Of a DNA stretch of 64,000 nt, positions 12,111 to 23,583 are shown piece after piece. The notes below the pieces were generated by a model that had not been told where the DNA came from, searched no databases, and saw only the letters and a list, made by a program, of their open reading frames with translations. The stretch lies in the NCBI GenBank assembly GCA_028564925.1, contig CM053031.1, positions 98,816,888 to 98,880,887 of the forward strand, given 5' to 3'. The translations under genes were made by a program, and so were the position numbers. The stretch's first letter is position 1. Each line of letters begins with the position of its first letter. The DNA is from Lithobates sylvaticus. Its lineage: Eukaryota > Chordata > Amphibia > Anura > Ranidae.

Positions 12111-12377
12111 AAAACAACATTTTATGACAAACTAATAAAAACTTTATTTTTTCAAAAATTTCTGTCTTTTTTAGTTTGTTTAGCAAAAAATAAAAACCCC
12201 AGAGGTGATCAAATACCACCAAAAGAAAGCTTTATTTGTGGGAAGAAAATTATAAAAATGTATTTTGGGTACAGTGTTGCATGACCATGCAATGGTCATT
12301 CAAATCGTGACAGCGCTGAAAGCTGAAAATGTTCCTGGGCAGGAAGGGGAAAAAGTACCTGATATTGAAGTGGTTAA

Positions 12378-13108
12378 GTAAAGTCTGGAAATTATAATTT
12401 TAAGGTTCAGAATCCCCAGTACATTGAAGGGGGGGGCTTTATAATAATACACTGAAAGATCGCAGACATAATAAACATTGCAGATTTTCCCGGAAATTGC
12501 CTTTAACATTTTAACATCCACAATGTGTACATTAACATCCTTAAACTGGGTATACAATGCTAACATTTTAATAAAATGTCATAGGAAAATTCATACAAAC
12601 ATTTTCAGAACAGTTTAATGTTATTTGAAAGATTTTGTTTGCTTTTAACATCTGATTTTCAAATGATTGGACTGAATGAGAACCACATACACTGCTAGAA
12701 ATGTGTACATCTGAGAAAATCTTTTAATCGCTGCGGTCAAAAATAAACATCGATTTAACCCCACTAATAAGAAAATGTACACGTCTTCTTACAATTAAAA
12801 ATGTCAACCAATATTCTACGAGTCTATAGCCAGTTTCAGGAACAAATTCCTTTTAAATGAATGCTTATCCACGATCCACCTGTGAATTTGTTGTATCAGC
12901 TGTGAGTGTTCCTAATTCAGTGACTGTACTCTCTCTAACAATCAAAAAGCAGCCAGTCTGTTGCCGATCATGTGATCGCCTTGGAAGCCATTTATGGTGA
13001 TCACATGAAGGTTCGAGGTTTGATTACAAACAAACTTATCTAGTTTGCAGGTGACACTCTGCCTCTGTATATTTGCTGTTCACATAAGGAAGTTCAGGAC
13101 TAGAAATG
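12378..13108. other. No gene seen
   Basis: Mixed-composition sequence between two elements. There are no exon-like signals or element ends that I can support. Confidence 0.6.
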
Positions 13109-13786
13109 ATTACAGTCAGAACTGTTTTTAAGGCAGGGCAAAAGAGGCAGCTGCCCTGGGCCCCATCATTGTTGTGGAGCCCAAGGCAGCTGCCTCATAC
13201 TTGCCAACTATCCCAGTTTAAATTCCCTTGTCCCTTGAAGTTTTAATCCCATGCTGTGTCCCAATATCTCAGTGTAAAGTTCTGTTATTAATGCTGCCCA
13301 GCTCTGCCCTATTGTCGTGTACAGATGACTAACCTGTAGACCCTGTGTTTACATGTAAATAACCTGCATTGATATGTAAATAGCGGCAGCATGAATATGT
13401 AAATAGCTGTGGACCAATGGCATTGATATGTAAATTGAGGCAGCATTCATATGTATATTATGCCCCCCTGAGGTCATATTCACCATCACTTCTGCTGAAT
13501 GCTGCCCATTTGGGAGATAAAGGGGCATGATGCAAAGTCTTGCCTACAACTGTCATTAAGCCTAACATCATCCTGTTCTGCAAAGGTAAGAAAATTGGAG
13601 CCGGAACCCTGAATTTTGGTGCATGTGAATACGCACATCTCAGCAGATGCGTGAGGGTGTCATTAACAATTAACAGCACTGCTGTGTATCTGCTAAAGTG
13701 CAGCACATTTCAATGGTGTCAGGAAAGCGATTTTGGATGTGTTTCCGACACACACAAATGTGAACGCAGGCTAAATGTCTCAGTTA

Positions 13787-14335
13787 CGTTGGTGGTCAGT
13801 GTAAATCTTCTCATTACATTGGGATTGGTGTACAGTATAAATGCCCCCCTTACATTGGTGGTCTGTGTAAATCCCTTCTTACATTGGTGGTTACTGTGAA
13901 TGCTCCTATTACATTGGTGGTCAGTGTAAATCCTTATTACATTGGTGGCCAGTGTAGAAACTCTATATTGGTAATCAGTAACAAAAAAATCCAAACTTGC
14001 CTTTATGATCAGTTTCAAATACTCCCTTACATTAGTGGTCCATGAAGAAGCCCCCTTTAAATTGGTGGTGAGTGTAAATCACCCCTTACATTGGTGGTCA
14101 GTGTAAAAATCCCCCTTTATCGGTTGTTGATATAAAATCTCCCATTACATTGCAAGTGTAAATTCTTCATTACATTGGTGATCAGCATACATTTCTCTTT
14201 ACATTGGTGGTAAGTGCAGAATTTCCCTATACACTGGTGTTCAGTGTAAATCCGCCTTTATATTGGTGGTCAGTTTAAATCTCCCTTTATATTGGTGGTC
14301 AGTGTAAATCCCCCTAACATTGGTGGTCATTGGAG
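13787..14335. repeat. Minisatellite TTACATTGGTGGTCAGTGTA
   Basis: About 20 diverged units of 26-29 bp with consensus TTACATTGGTGGTCAGTGTA followed by AATCCCCC. Units become more mutated toward the middle. Confidence 0.92.
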
Positions 14336-14359
14336 GTGGTGTGCAGGCAGTGCAGAGAC

Positions 14360-14690
14360 AATGTGCTATAACCTTTAGCAACCAATCAGTGAGCAGTAAT
14401 GTTGTGCACTAACCTCTAGCAACCAATCATTGAGTGGTAAGGATATGCACTAACCTCTAGCAATCAGTGAGTAGTAATAATGTGCAGTAACCTCTAGCAA
14501 CCTCTAGCAACCAATCATTTAGCATTATTGATGTACAGTAATCTCTAGGAACCAATCAACAAGCAAAAGTCATGGGCTGTAACCTCTAGAAAATAATCAG
14601 TGACGCATAATGTGTGCTGTAACCTATAGCAGCCAGTCAGTGGTAATGATACACTGTAATCTTTGGCAACCAATCACAATCGCTGCCTGA
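14360..14690. repeat. Minisatellite AACCTCTAGCAACCAATCA
   Basis: Roughly seven to eight diverged units of about 40 bp. Each holds AACCTCTAGCAACCAATCA and then a GAGCAGTAATGTTGTGCACT-like spacer. Confidence 0.88.
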
Positions 14691-14824
14691 TCTGATTCAG
14701 TAACTTGATTTTAAGTCTAGCTGCTATTTTGTCTCAGAGCAGGTGGAGAGCAAAATTGCATAGGGGTCCTAAGAAAGTGTTTGCCCAGGCTCCAATCAAT
14801 ATTAAAGACGGCCCTAATTATCAG

Positions 14825-16097
14825 TATGTAAAAAAGTTAAAAAGTTTGATCTAAATATGTTATGTGTAAAAAAAGCTAAATTTATGTTTTCACATCTTTT
14901 TCTAATGTCAAATTGTAGTAATAAAACAGTATAGCAGGGGTCTCCAAACTTTCTAAACAAAGGACAAGTTTACAGTCATCCAACTTTAGTGGGACCAGAC
15001 AGTGGCAAGTGGGACTAGAAAAGGCCTGAGTGTCAGTGGGAGTAGACAACTTCCCGGGCTTAGTGGTCAGAGGGAGTAAATAAATTAGATAGCACATGTG
15101 GTCAGTGGGAGGGAAATAGTGCCCATCATTGGCATTAGTGACTAGTAACTAGCTATTCTTCACACAGAATTCATATTGGTCGGTCATTTTTCGACCGATC
15201 CGAATTGGAATCACCCCGAAAACTTGGAAATAGTTTGAAAATTAAAATATACAAAATTAAATGAATTTCAATGAACTATTTCATTCAGAGATTCAGATAC
15301 ATCCGAATCTCCGAATAACCAAAAATTTGTCAGAATTTATATTTGGACCGAAACCAATTGTACATGTCTATCAGTCATAATTGTGCCCCACTCCATGCCA
15401 GAGGCTTCCACAAGACATTCCCAGCCATTGACCTTTATATCCCCCAAGGAAGGAATGTCCACAAATGAATAGAGTTGCTGCACTTTACTGGTGGTATTAA
15501 GGGAATGGCAGAAACAGTCACATCACATTGACATACATTCCAGACCATTAAGCAGCCATCTCCCTTTAACAGTCCACAGTTCTACAGTTCCACTGGGGTC
15601 ATTAGTACTCACAGGACTGGGATCTCTGTAGACACCTCCTCCATAGGTACACTTCTCCCAGGGAAATAGCCTCACTCAGAGAACTCTTGGCCTGGCCTAA
15701 AAGTAATTTTGCAACCCAACCTAGCTCTCACCTCCATAAGGGCCAGGAAGTCCACAGACGACTCTCCTGGGTGCAGATCTACTCCTTCCCAGCCTCCAGC
15801 CTTGTTCAGGGCCTTGGCTATGCTGGTTACATTTGGTGTGTGTTGTTTTGCTCCTATGTCCCAAGTGCAGTAGAGCTCCACCCAAACTGGCTTACATGTG
15901 GGCACTGACTCCTGACATCACTGCAGGACTAAAATGGGCCTAGCACCCGATGACACTACTTTCTGTAACCCAACATTACCCTTGAACAGACCTAGTGACA
16001 GACTAGATAACTGCACCTGCCTACAAGCTGTCGATGCATAACCTCTGCTGTCAGAAAAAAAACTGAAAAAGTGGCATCTTCTCTTCTAAAAATCTAT
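14825..16097. other. No gene; fold-back AT-rich repeat at 15180-15370
   Basis: No gene is supported. At 15180-15370 the text TCGGTCATTTTTCGACCGAT ... ATTCAGATACATCCGAATCT ... TTTGGACCGAAACCAATTG looks like an interspersed repeat built of GATTCGGA half-sites. The 15672-15908 frames on both strands are mutual shadows without family motifs. Confidence 0.5.
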
Positions 16098-16352
16098 GGT
16101 GTCCATTTATGAAGCAGTGGAGAATATCCACTGCTCCATTCTCCGGCATTCACAGAGGAGATCTCTCTCCTCTGAGTGCCAGTTTACGAAGCGGGGTAGA
16201 TCGCTTCTCCTTTTGTGAAGTGAAGCGATCTACAAACACTAAGAAGATTAAAGGTACCAGAAATTCACAGAAACACAGAGGTGTCCGTTTATTAAGCAGT
16301 GATAAATTATCACTACTCAGTACATGGACAGACAGTAAAATAAATAGTCCCC

Positions 16353-16401
<49 letters not shown>
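16353..16401. repeat. (TA)n microsatellite
   Basis: About 24 TA units directly abut the left end of the Tc1-like transposon. The final TA would be the target duplication. Confidence 0.95.
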
Positions 16402-16404
<3 letters not shown>

Positions 16405-18034
16405 TGCCTTGCGAAAGTATTCGGCCCCCTTGAACTTTTCAACCTTTTGCCACATTTCAGGCTTCAAACATAAAGATATAAAATTTTAATTTTTTGTGAA
16501 GAATCACCAACAAGTGGGACACAATTGTGAAGTGGAACGAAATCTATTGGATTGTTGAAACTTTTTTAACTAATAAAAAAAATGAAAAGTGGGGCGTGCT
16601 AAATTATTCGCCCCCCTTGCGTTAATACATTGTAGAGCCACCTTTTGCTGCGATTACAGCTGCAAGTCGCTTGGGGTATGTCTCTATCAGTTTTGCACAT
16701 CGAGAGACTGAAATTCTTGCCCATTCTTCCTTGCAAAACAGCTCGAGCTCAGTGAGGTTGGATGGAGAGCGTTTGTGAACAGCAGTTTTCAGCTCTTTCC
16801 ACAGATTCTCGATTGGATTCAGGTCTGGACTTTGACTTGGCCATTCTAACACCTGGATACGTTTATTTGTGAACCATTCCTTTGTAGATTTTGCTGTATG
16901 TTTGGGATCATTGTCTTGTTGGAAGATAAATCTCCGTCCCACTTTCAGGTCTATTGCAGACTCCAACAGGTTTTCATCCAGAATGGTCCTGTATTTGGCT
17001 GCATCCATCTTCCCCTCAATTTTAACCATCTTCCCTGTCCCTGCTGAAGAAAAGCAGGCCCAAACCATGATGCTGCCACCACCATGTTTGACAGTGGGGA
17101 TGGTGTGTTGAGGGTGATGAGCTGTGTTGCTTTTACGCCAAACATATCGTTTTGCATTGTGGCCAAAAAGTTCGATTTTGGTTTCATCGGACCAGAGCAC
17201 CTTCTTCCACATGTTTGGTGTGTCTCCCAGGTGGCTTGTGGCAAACTTTAGACGAGACTTTTTATGGATATCTTTGAGAAATGGCTTTCTTCTTGCCACT
17301 CTTCCATAAAGGCCAGATTTGTGCAGTGTACGACTGATTGTTGTCCTATGGACAGACTCTCCCACCTCAGCTGTAGTTCTCTGCAGTTCATCCAGAGTGA
17401 TCATGGGCCTCTTGGCTGCATCTCTGATCAGTCTTCTCCTTGTCTGAGCTGAAAGTTTAGAGGGACAGCCAGGTCTTGGTAGATTTGCAGTGGTCTGATA
17501 CTCCTTCCATTTCAAAATGATCGCTTGCACAGTGCTCCTTGGGATGTTTAAAGCTTGGGAAATCTTTTTGTATCCAAATCCGGCTTTAAACTTCTCCACA
17601 ACAGTATTACGGACCTGCCTGGTGTGTTCCTTGGTCTTCATGATGCTCTCTGCGCTTTCAACAGAACCCTGAGACTATCACAGAGCAGGTGCATTTATAC
17701 AGAGACTTAATTACACACAGGTGGATTCTATTTATCACCATCAGTCATTTAGGACAACATTGGATCATTCAGAGATCCTCGCTGAACTTCTGGAGTGAGT
17801 TTGCTGCACTGAAAGTAAAGGGGCCCGAATAATTTTGCACGCACCACTTTTCAGTTTTTTATTTTCTAAAAAAGTTTAAAATATCCAATAGATTTCGTTC
17901 CACTTCACAATTGTGTCCCACTTGTTGGTGATTCTTCACAAAAAATTAAAATTTTATATCTTTATGTTTGAAGCCTGAAATGTGGCAAAAGGTTGAAAAA
18001 GTTCAAGGGGGCCGAATACTTTCGCAAGGCCCTG
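16402..18034 (-). mobile_element. Complete Tc1-like DNA transposon
   Basis: The left end is CAGTGCCTTGCGAAAGTATT after TA. The right end is AATACTTTCGCAAGGCCCTG, the reverse complement with one change. The inverted repeats are about 200 bp long with an inner motif GTGGGACACAATTGTGAAGT on both sides, the inverted/direct repeat layout of Tc1 transposons such as Sleeping Beauty relatives. The element is 1,633 bp with one transposase gene on the minus strand. The right flank reads GA rather than TA, so the duplication has decayed there. This is by far the best preserved element in the window. Confidence 0.95.
16622..17641 (-). CDS. Tc1-like DD34E transposase, 339 aa, open
   Basis: The cut-and-paste transposase of a Tc1/mariner element: it binds the inverted repeats and integrates the DNA at TA. 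It is 339 residues with no stop, close to the about 340 usual for the family. The N-terminal paired-type DNA-binding region (about 1-110) has helix-turn-helix text KISQALNIPRSTVQAII at 26-42 and a basic linker with RRR at 68-70. The catalytic domain has D152 (WSDETKIELFGHN), D243 (QQDNDPKHT) and E278 (SPDLNPIENLW), with 34 residues between the last two, and the glycine-rich IPTVKHGGGSIMVW box at 181-194. The start is the only ATG placed just inside the inverted repeat (MKTKEHTRQV). The open frame suggests recent insertion; whether it is expressed is unknown. Confidence 0.96.
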   Translation of the reverse strand: MKTKEHTRQVRNTVVEKFKAGFGYKKISQALNIPRSTVQAIILKWKEYQTTANLPRPGCPSKLSAQTRRRLIRDAAKRPMITLDELQRTTAEVGESVHRTTISRTLHKSGLYGRVARRKPFLKDIHKKSRLKFATSHLGDTPNMWKKVLWSDETKIELFGHNAKRYVWRKSNTAHHPQHTIPTVKHGGGSIMVWACFSSAGTGKMVKIEGKMDAAKYRTILDENLLESAIDLKVGRRFIFQQDNDPKHTAKSTKEWFTNKRIQVLEWPSQSPDLNPIENLWKELKTAVHKRSPSNLTELELFCKEEWARISVSRCAKLIETYPKRLAAVIAAKGGSTMY

Positions 18035-18492
18035 GATTGGTAGGCCCCAGGACTTCTGGGCCTACCCTTCAGTAATGAAGCCTCGGGCCAGCCGGCCCGA
18101 GACAATTTAGAAGGCAGCAGCACACCTTAGGCCAGGAGGGCCATCAGGTCGGAACACACCCTATCACGGGGTCTGTCCCTTAAGTACCCTCTCCCAGAAT
18201 GCAGACTGTTTCCGGGCAAAGAGGCACTCAATACACCCAGCTTGTTGCAATTTCCAATCTTGGCCAACTATGAGGGCGCCACCCTTCGGCTGAACTGGAA
18301 CAGTACCAGAATTTCAACATAATCAGTCTGAGCTAAACTACAGCTCAGACAAAACTAAATTTATATTTATAGAGTCTGCCCTTCAGTGAGTTGGTGAATC
18401 GGGGAGGGTGAATTCCGACACAGATCACCAGTAAAGTGCTGAGATCGCAGCTTCATAAACTGGCCGTTTCTGTGTCAGACAATGACAGCTTC

Positions 18493-18922
18493 TAATGCCA
18501 CGTAAACACGGTCGGAGTTTCCGATGGAAACAGTCCGATGGAAGCTTTTCATCGGATTTTCTGACCGTGTGTATGCCCATCGGTCTTTTTCTGTCGGAAT
18601 TTCCGACGGACTTTGGATTGAAAACCTGTTCTTAATTTTTCCGACGGAAAACCTTTCTATCGGATTTTCCGATCGTGTGTATGTAATTCCGACACGCAAA
18701 ATTCCGACGCATGCTCGGAAACAACTCGACGCATGCTCGAAGCAGTAAACTTTCCTTTTATAGTGCTGTCGAACGTGATGTATGCCACGGTGTTATTGAC
18801 CGTCGGAATTTGGTGTGACCGTGTGTAGGCAAGACAGTTTTAGCGAAATTCCGTCGGAATTCCGACGGGAAAACCATCAGAGCTTTTTCCGACGAGAATT
18901 CCGACCGTGTGTACGCGGCATA
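18493..18922. mobile_element. Palindromic TA-flanked element, copy 2 of 6
   Basis: TAATGCCACGTAAACACGGT at the left and CCGACCGTGTGTACGCGGCA plus TAA at the right. The interior is made of repeated TTCCGACGG and CCGTCGGAATT half-sites. It is inserted in the older element at 16098-19034. Confidence 0.85.
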
Positions 18923-19034
18923 AGTGTGCAGAGATTATTTGCGGAGAACATGGTCTACCCAATCATCTCTGTTTCATAAACCATTTATTTTCCTTGGGAT
19001 CACTGCTGTCCACAGTTTCATAAACAGACACCTA

Positions 19035-20312
19035 TATGTGGTAGCTTTTGCTTACATTTGCTTGACTTTTTTTCCCTGTTGCCTGGCTGATGCACTGAAT
19101 GGTTATTCTAAATCCTATGAAGAAAAATTACTTTCTGCAATATTTGGGTATGTTATTAGGTGAGGCATGTTTTGTAGAATATAATGGCTTTGCTTGGCCT
19201 TGTAGAAAATAAAGTCTAATTGGATATGAATAGCGCCTGTGCTCCAAGTAACCATTTACCCAAAGAAGCTAGAATATATAAGAAATTGTACACAGCAATA
19301 AAACACTGCAATGAACGGCACAATTGCAAACAATATGAGGACACAGAAATGAACTGTCTTTGTAGGAGATAATTAATCAAGCTAAGTAACTTCCGAATAT
19401 GCTTATAAAGCATTTTTCGACTTTTTTCTACCTAATTAAAGCTGCTTGCTGAAATCTGTTGCAAATTACATCGCAAACACCCCGACTACTTGCAAAATGC
19501 ACATTCTCGGTGAAAGCGTGATACATTTATTGTATGTATGACAACAAAGGAAATGAAAGCTGACACTTCCAGTCTCCCTTTGCACTTCCTGGCTTCACTC
19601 TGGATATTTATCAATAGTTCAGGACTCCGGAACAAAAGAAATGAAGAGAAATATTACACTTTATTATAGTTATAGTTCCAGTATAATAGATCTCTGTGCT
19701 ATGGAAAGAAGTCTAACAATATTAACTGTTACAGAGCCAATCCATTCAAAATAATGTCTTCATTTTGGCGGGAGAGGGACAGACTTGATCCCTTTTAAGT
19801 GTATCAAAGCCCCCAACAAATTGTATATATTGCAGCCTACCAGTCTACCAGAATATCCTATATTTAAGCCAAGTCTAAACTGCCATTCCTGCCATTACTG
19901 AGGTGGTTGAAAGGCCTTTAAGGGCAACTGTAAATACACAGTAGAGGGTCATGAAAGCCAGCCATATATGGATCAAATTTTTATTGGATTGTTCCTTACT
20001 TGATCAGTGCTGCAGGCTATAGCCTGCAATGCTTGTCAGTGTATTCTGATCACAAGGAATCTCCCCGCTGTCAGAATACAACAGCTCAGCAGGAAGGGTT
20101 TCCCCATTTGCATGGTGGAATCCACTCAGTTCTTTTTTGTTCAACCCACTGGACTCATCTATGGGCTGCCTTAAACTGAAAGAAATCCAGTCTAACACTC
20201 TTTATACATTGAACTAAATTTGCTAGTGGGCAAAATAGGATACACATGTATGAAATAAAAGACAATTCCAGAATGCTTTAGAAAGGCATGTTTGAAATTT
20301 TTCAATCAAACA
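19035..20312. other. No gene; repeat fragment at 19970-20175
   Basis: No exon is supported. The stretch 19970-20175 (CTCCCCGCTGTCAGAATACA, CAGCTCAGCAGGAAGGG, TTTTTTGTTCAACCCA) resembles those at 44400-44585 and 41770-41960 and is probably one interspersed family. The rest is AT-rich and looks unique. Confidence 0.5.
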
Positions 20313-20912
20313 TACCGTATATACTCGAGTATAAGCCGATCCGAATATAAACCGAGGCACCTAATTTTACCACAAAAAACTGGGAAAACGTATTGACTCG
20401 AGTATAAACCTAGGGTGAGAAATGCGCAGCTACTGTAAGTGGAAAAGAGGGACAACAATGCCCATTTGCAGCCTCTCTGTGCCCATTTGCATGCCTCATT
20501 GTGCCCATTTGCAGCCATAGGTCCCCCGAACTTCAAACTTGGTAGTTAAGGGTTCCTAGATGCCCCTAGCTTCAGCCAAAATGTGGGGTCTCTGGACCCA
20601 AAGGGTCCCGAAATGACATTGCTGCAGATGGACACAGTTTACCGATTTTGGGCCCTGTATCTCGGGGCCACTTGGTGCTAGGAACGTGCTAGCATGTTGG
20701 TTCGTGCTGGAATGTTGGTTCCACTGGGTTTTCACACCAAATTGGGGTTCCTAGCACCAAGTGACCCCCGGGATACGGGGCCACAAAGTCGGGTCGGAAA
20801 ATGTCATTTTTTGCTGCAGAAAAGTGCTTGACCCGAGTATAAGCCGAGGGGGGCACTTTCAGCACAAAAAAATGTGCTGAAAAACTCGGCTTATACTCGA
20901 GTATATACGGTA
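20313..20912. mobile_element. TA-flanked inverted-repeat element with CTCGAG ends
   Basis: The left end is TACCGTATATACTCGAGTAT (then AAGCCGA) and the right end is CTTATACTCGAGTATATACG (then GTA), a reverse complement of about 26 bp. Each end contains its own small palindrome ATACTCGAGTAT. Inner repeats GTGCCCATTTGCAGCC (three tandem-like units near 20460-20520) and a second inner inverted pair (CTAGCACCAAGTGACCCC versus CCACTTGGTGCTAG) are present. It is non-coding. Confidence 0.85.
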
Positions 20913-21558
20913 CATCTTCCTTGTGTCTCAAATTTGTATGCAAAAACAGAGACATACAGTCCTCCAAGAGACAAAGGTGAAAAGCCTGGGCCTTCCCTAC
21001 AGACTCTGCTTATTGTGAAGTTTGCATTTCCCACAATGCTGTTCTGGCTAGAACATCATGTCTAATATTCAATTGGCCTTGAAGATTTTTTTCCCTAGAA
21101 GATTGAATGTGCTGGTATAACACAGCTGGTATAACACTAGAGACAGTGTACACGCAAACACTACTTTAAAATAAATATTGTAAGAGATTATGTTGCTTGA
21201 TACTGGTTGTAATCTTAAAGTTCTGGATAAAGACACAATTAAACAATATAGTATTTCATCTGCATCACAAAACCCTGTTCTGGGGTCTGATGGTCATCTC
21301 TGCACATTTGTTTATTCTTCGGGAGTTATTTATGCATAAAGCTCACAGGTTAATTTAATTCCCATGTGCAACAATTAAAAAATAAAAAACGTCAGACAGC
21401 TAGGCTTTCACCAATTTAGAGTAAAACATTTGAGCTGGAGGTTGTTTGTAAAAACTGAAGTGACATGATTGAGCATGCACAACAGCAGAATTTATAGCAA
21501 AGAAACGAATTTCTATAAATATATTCAAATAGGAAATATATGTATTCCCTCATAGTGA

Positions 21559-22480
21559 CTAAGGATGAGCCAACATGAATCCAAACCCCCCATTGAATTC
21601 AATGGGAGCCAAATTACACGGGGGTCTTGATACTGTCCTTAAGGACATGTACCAAAGCAAAACATTTTTTTTAAAATCATATTTGGTGGGGAGCAGTGCT
21701 TTTTAATAATGCTTAAGGAGCAACATTAAAAATGCACAATTCCTTTAAAAAGCATACCTGGGGAGTATCCTTAACCTACCTATGAAGTGGCGCATCTGTA
21801 TGATAACAATCTACTACAATAAAACTGATACTTTCAAAAAAAATTACTGTTTAAATTGCCATACACGACAGCTTTGAATGCTTTACTTGTTTTTGTAAAC
21901 AAAGTGGTTCATCTATACCAGACCCTTATCCTAAATGGTCTTGTTCATATTTGGGTAATGACATCACCCAGAAGACCCCACCCCTTTGTTTATACGTAGC
22001 TATCATCCTCCAGAGCTCTCATTTGCATGTACCTCTTACTCACTCACATTGGGGGCTGGTATCTGGGTCACCCCCTGTTTTTAAAGTGGGCTTGCAGATT
22101 CCAATAATCCCCCCTACCTGCAGACCCCACAACCACCAGATCAGGATTATGGGGAAGAGGCGCTTGTCCTCATCAACATGGGGCAAGGTTCCCCTGTAAA
22201 GTTACTTTCCCGTGTTGAGGGCATGTGGCCCGGTATGGAGGAGGCTGTTGCTTACTCATATCCTACTCTCCTGGCCTTCCAGGATGTATGTTTCGATAAG
22301 GGTGTGGTGTCGATTTTTGTGGGGATCCCTACATTTTTTTCATGATTTTTGCATGGGATTTCCCTTTAAAATCCATACCAAACTCTGGTATGGAAATTGG
22401 GGGGACTCTGCACCAGCTTTTTCTGTTTGTCTATAGAGTTCCCCCTTCAAATCCAGACCTGAATGACCTGGTATGAATTA
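21559..22480 (+). repeat. Long interspersed frog repeat
   Basis: 21559-21800 is the undivided counterpart of the repeat split at 4740/5896 (GGACATGTACCAAAGCAAAA, TTTTTAATAATGCTTAAGG, AATTCCTTTAAAAAGCATAC). It is followed by a CCCC/GGGG-rich part (22030-22470: GGGCTTGCAGATTCCAATAA, CCGTGTTGAGGGCATGTGGC) whose reverse complement appears, diverged, at 32066-32465. No coding frame is credible. Confidence 0.6.
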
Positions 22481-23583
22481 TCGGGGAAACCCACACAGTT
22501 TTTTTTAACTATCTTAGCTGATTTATTTACTGTATATGACCGGGATTCCTGGCCAGTAAATAAAGGCATTTTGCAGAAAATGCGTAGTCAGGAAGCTTCC
22601 TGACGACACACTTCCTGTGAAATTCATTGAGGCTGGGCAGTCGCCACTAACTACATCACATCCAGTGGATGACCAGCATCACTTCCTGACCAGTGGAGCG
22701 CACGCCGGCTCAGCAGAGCAGCGTTTTTTTCAATTAAAAGGCTGTCTGTGTTGGTGCTTACCTAAGGCACCTGAAGAATGTAAGTGCAATATTTTTGGAT
22801 TGGTTTTAATACATATTTCAATGAATACTACACTATATTACGCCTTTGTTTCTCTGCCATTTACCCATGGAATGGAGATACTGCTGACATTTTAGAGATC
22901 CACCTAGCTTCATATTTGCGGGAGAGTGGGGAAAGGAGACATCTTTGGAGTACTTACCAAAGGTGAGAGAGGCCTTCTATGGCCATTGGGAGTTGGTGAG
23001 TGAGAAATGTGGTGGTCACGATGGTAGAGCACTATTGAAGAGAATTCTTGAGAGCACAATATCTGTTTTTGAGGCACAGATTGAAAGAAATTTTAGAATG
23101 ATCTATTCACAATATACATGAACCTATTGAGAGGCAGGGAGTTATCACATTTACACTTATACATATTTTTTTGCCATCCTGAACTGTTTTACATTAGGGA
23201 TGAGCGCAAGTTTCAACTTTGGCTGTTTGCGTATTTCTCCGAACATGGACTTTTTTCTCTTTCGGCAGGAGCTCAATGTCATATGTAGTAGCAGTATTTG
23301 TGCCGCTACCATATATGATAGCTTTCTTAATGTCAGTGGTTGTTAAGCCAGATAGCCACCCGACAGCATTCATTTAATAGCAGCGCCATTTAAACAAAGG
23401 AATAAGCTGACATCACTGACCCTATTTGATCAATGACATCACCCAGGAGCAGTGTCGGCTGGTGGAAAAATGTTATAGGGGGCGGCAAACAGTATGCCAA
23501 CCACCCCTCCTCCTTCCATTTTCACCATCCTCCCCGGCGGCAAATCGGGAGTCTTCTACACAAGAAGACTCCACAAGATGCCA
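22481..23583. other. Composite repeat-like sequence, no gene
   Basis: It contains AGTAAATAAAGGCATTTTGC, CATTAGGGATGAGCGCAAG and a CAATGACATCACCCAGGAGC motif that recurs as TAATGACATCACCCAGAAGA at 21956. This suggests dispersed repeat debris. No exon is supported. Confidence 0.45.

Larger units (their letters stand above)
10187..12377 (+). mobile_element. TTAA element (subfamily 2), split by a hAT
   Basis: The left end is TTACCACTTCCTGCCTGGCC and the right end is GATATTGAAGTGGTTAA. The interior matches the copy at 3703 (GGGCATCATATGACGTCCAG at the 5' side; AGGTGATCAAATACCACCAA and GTGACAGCGCTGAAAGC at the 3' side). A 1,080-bp hAT with 8-bp duplications (10393-11472) interrupts the 5' half. 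Removing that insert restores text continuous with the family (AGGCTTCTTACCACGTGATC). It carries the longest of the three CAGTGCC minisatellites. Confidence 0.85.
13117..14816. mobile_element. Probable hAT-type element carrying two minisatellites
   Basis: The left end, CAGAACTGTTTTTAAGGCAG, and the reverse complement of the right end, AGGGCCGTCTTTAATATTG, look like diverged copies of a CAGGGCCGTCTTTAA terminus. Flanks ATTACAGT (13109-13116) and ATTATCAG (from 14817) are close but not identical 8-mers. The inside starts AGAGGCAGCTGCCCTGGGCC. There is no coding frame. Two unrelated tandem arrays make up about half of it. Confidence 0.6.
16098..19034. mobile_element. Older inverted-repeat element hosting two later insertions
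   Basis: GGTGTCCATTTATGAAGCAG at 16098 and the reverse complement of 19012-19032 (GGTGTCTGTTTATGAAACTG) are matching inverted ends, each next to TA. Between them lie short fragments with the same TTTATGAA/TTCATAAA theme (near 16280 and 18450), a Tc1-like transposon (16402-18034) and a palindromic element (18493-18922). Without those two, the host element would be roughly 0.9 kb. It has no coding content of its own. Confidence 0.55.

Noticed and set aside
11808-12284. 158-codon plus-strand frame rich in CPSVPISAHQC
   Set aside because: A translation of the CAGTGCC minisatellite and the TTAA element 3' part.
13787-14690. Spaced repeats resembling a CRISPR array
   Set aside because: Units are contiguous and diverged with no unique spacers, and the genome is vertebrate.
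16109-16489. 126- and 105-codon frames around 16.1-16.5 kb
   Set aside because: They run through a TA microsatellite and a Tc1 inverted repeat.
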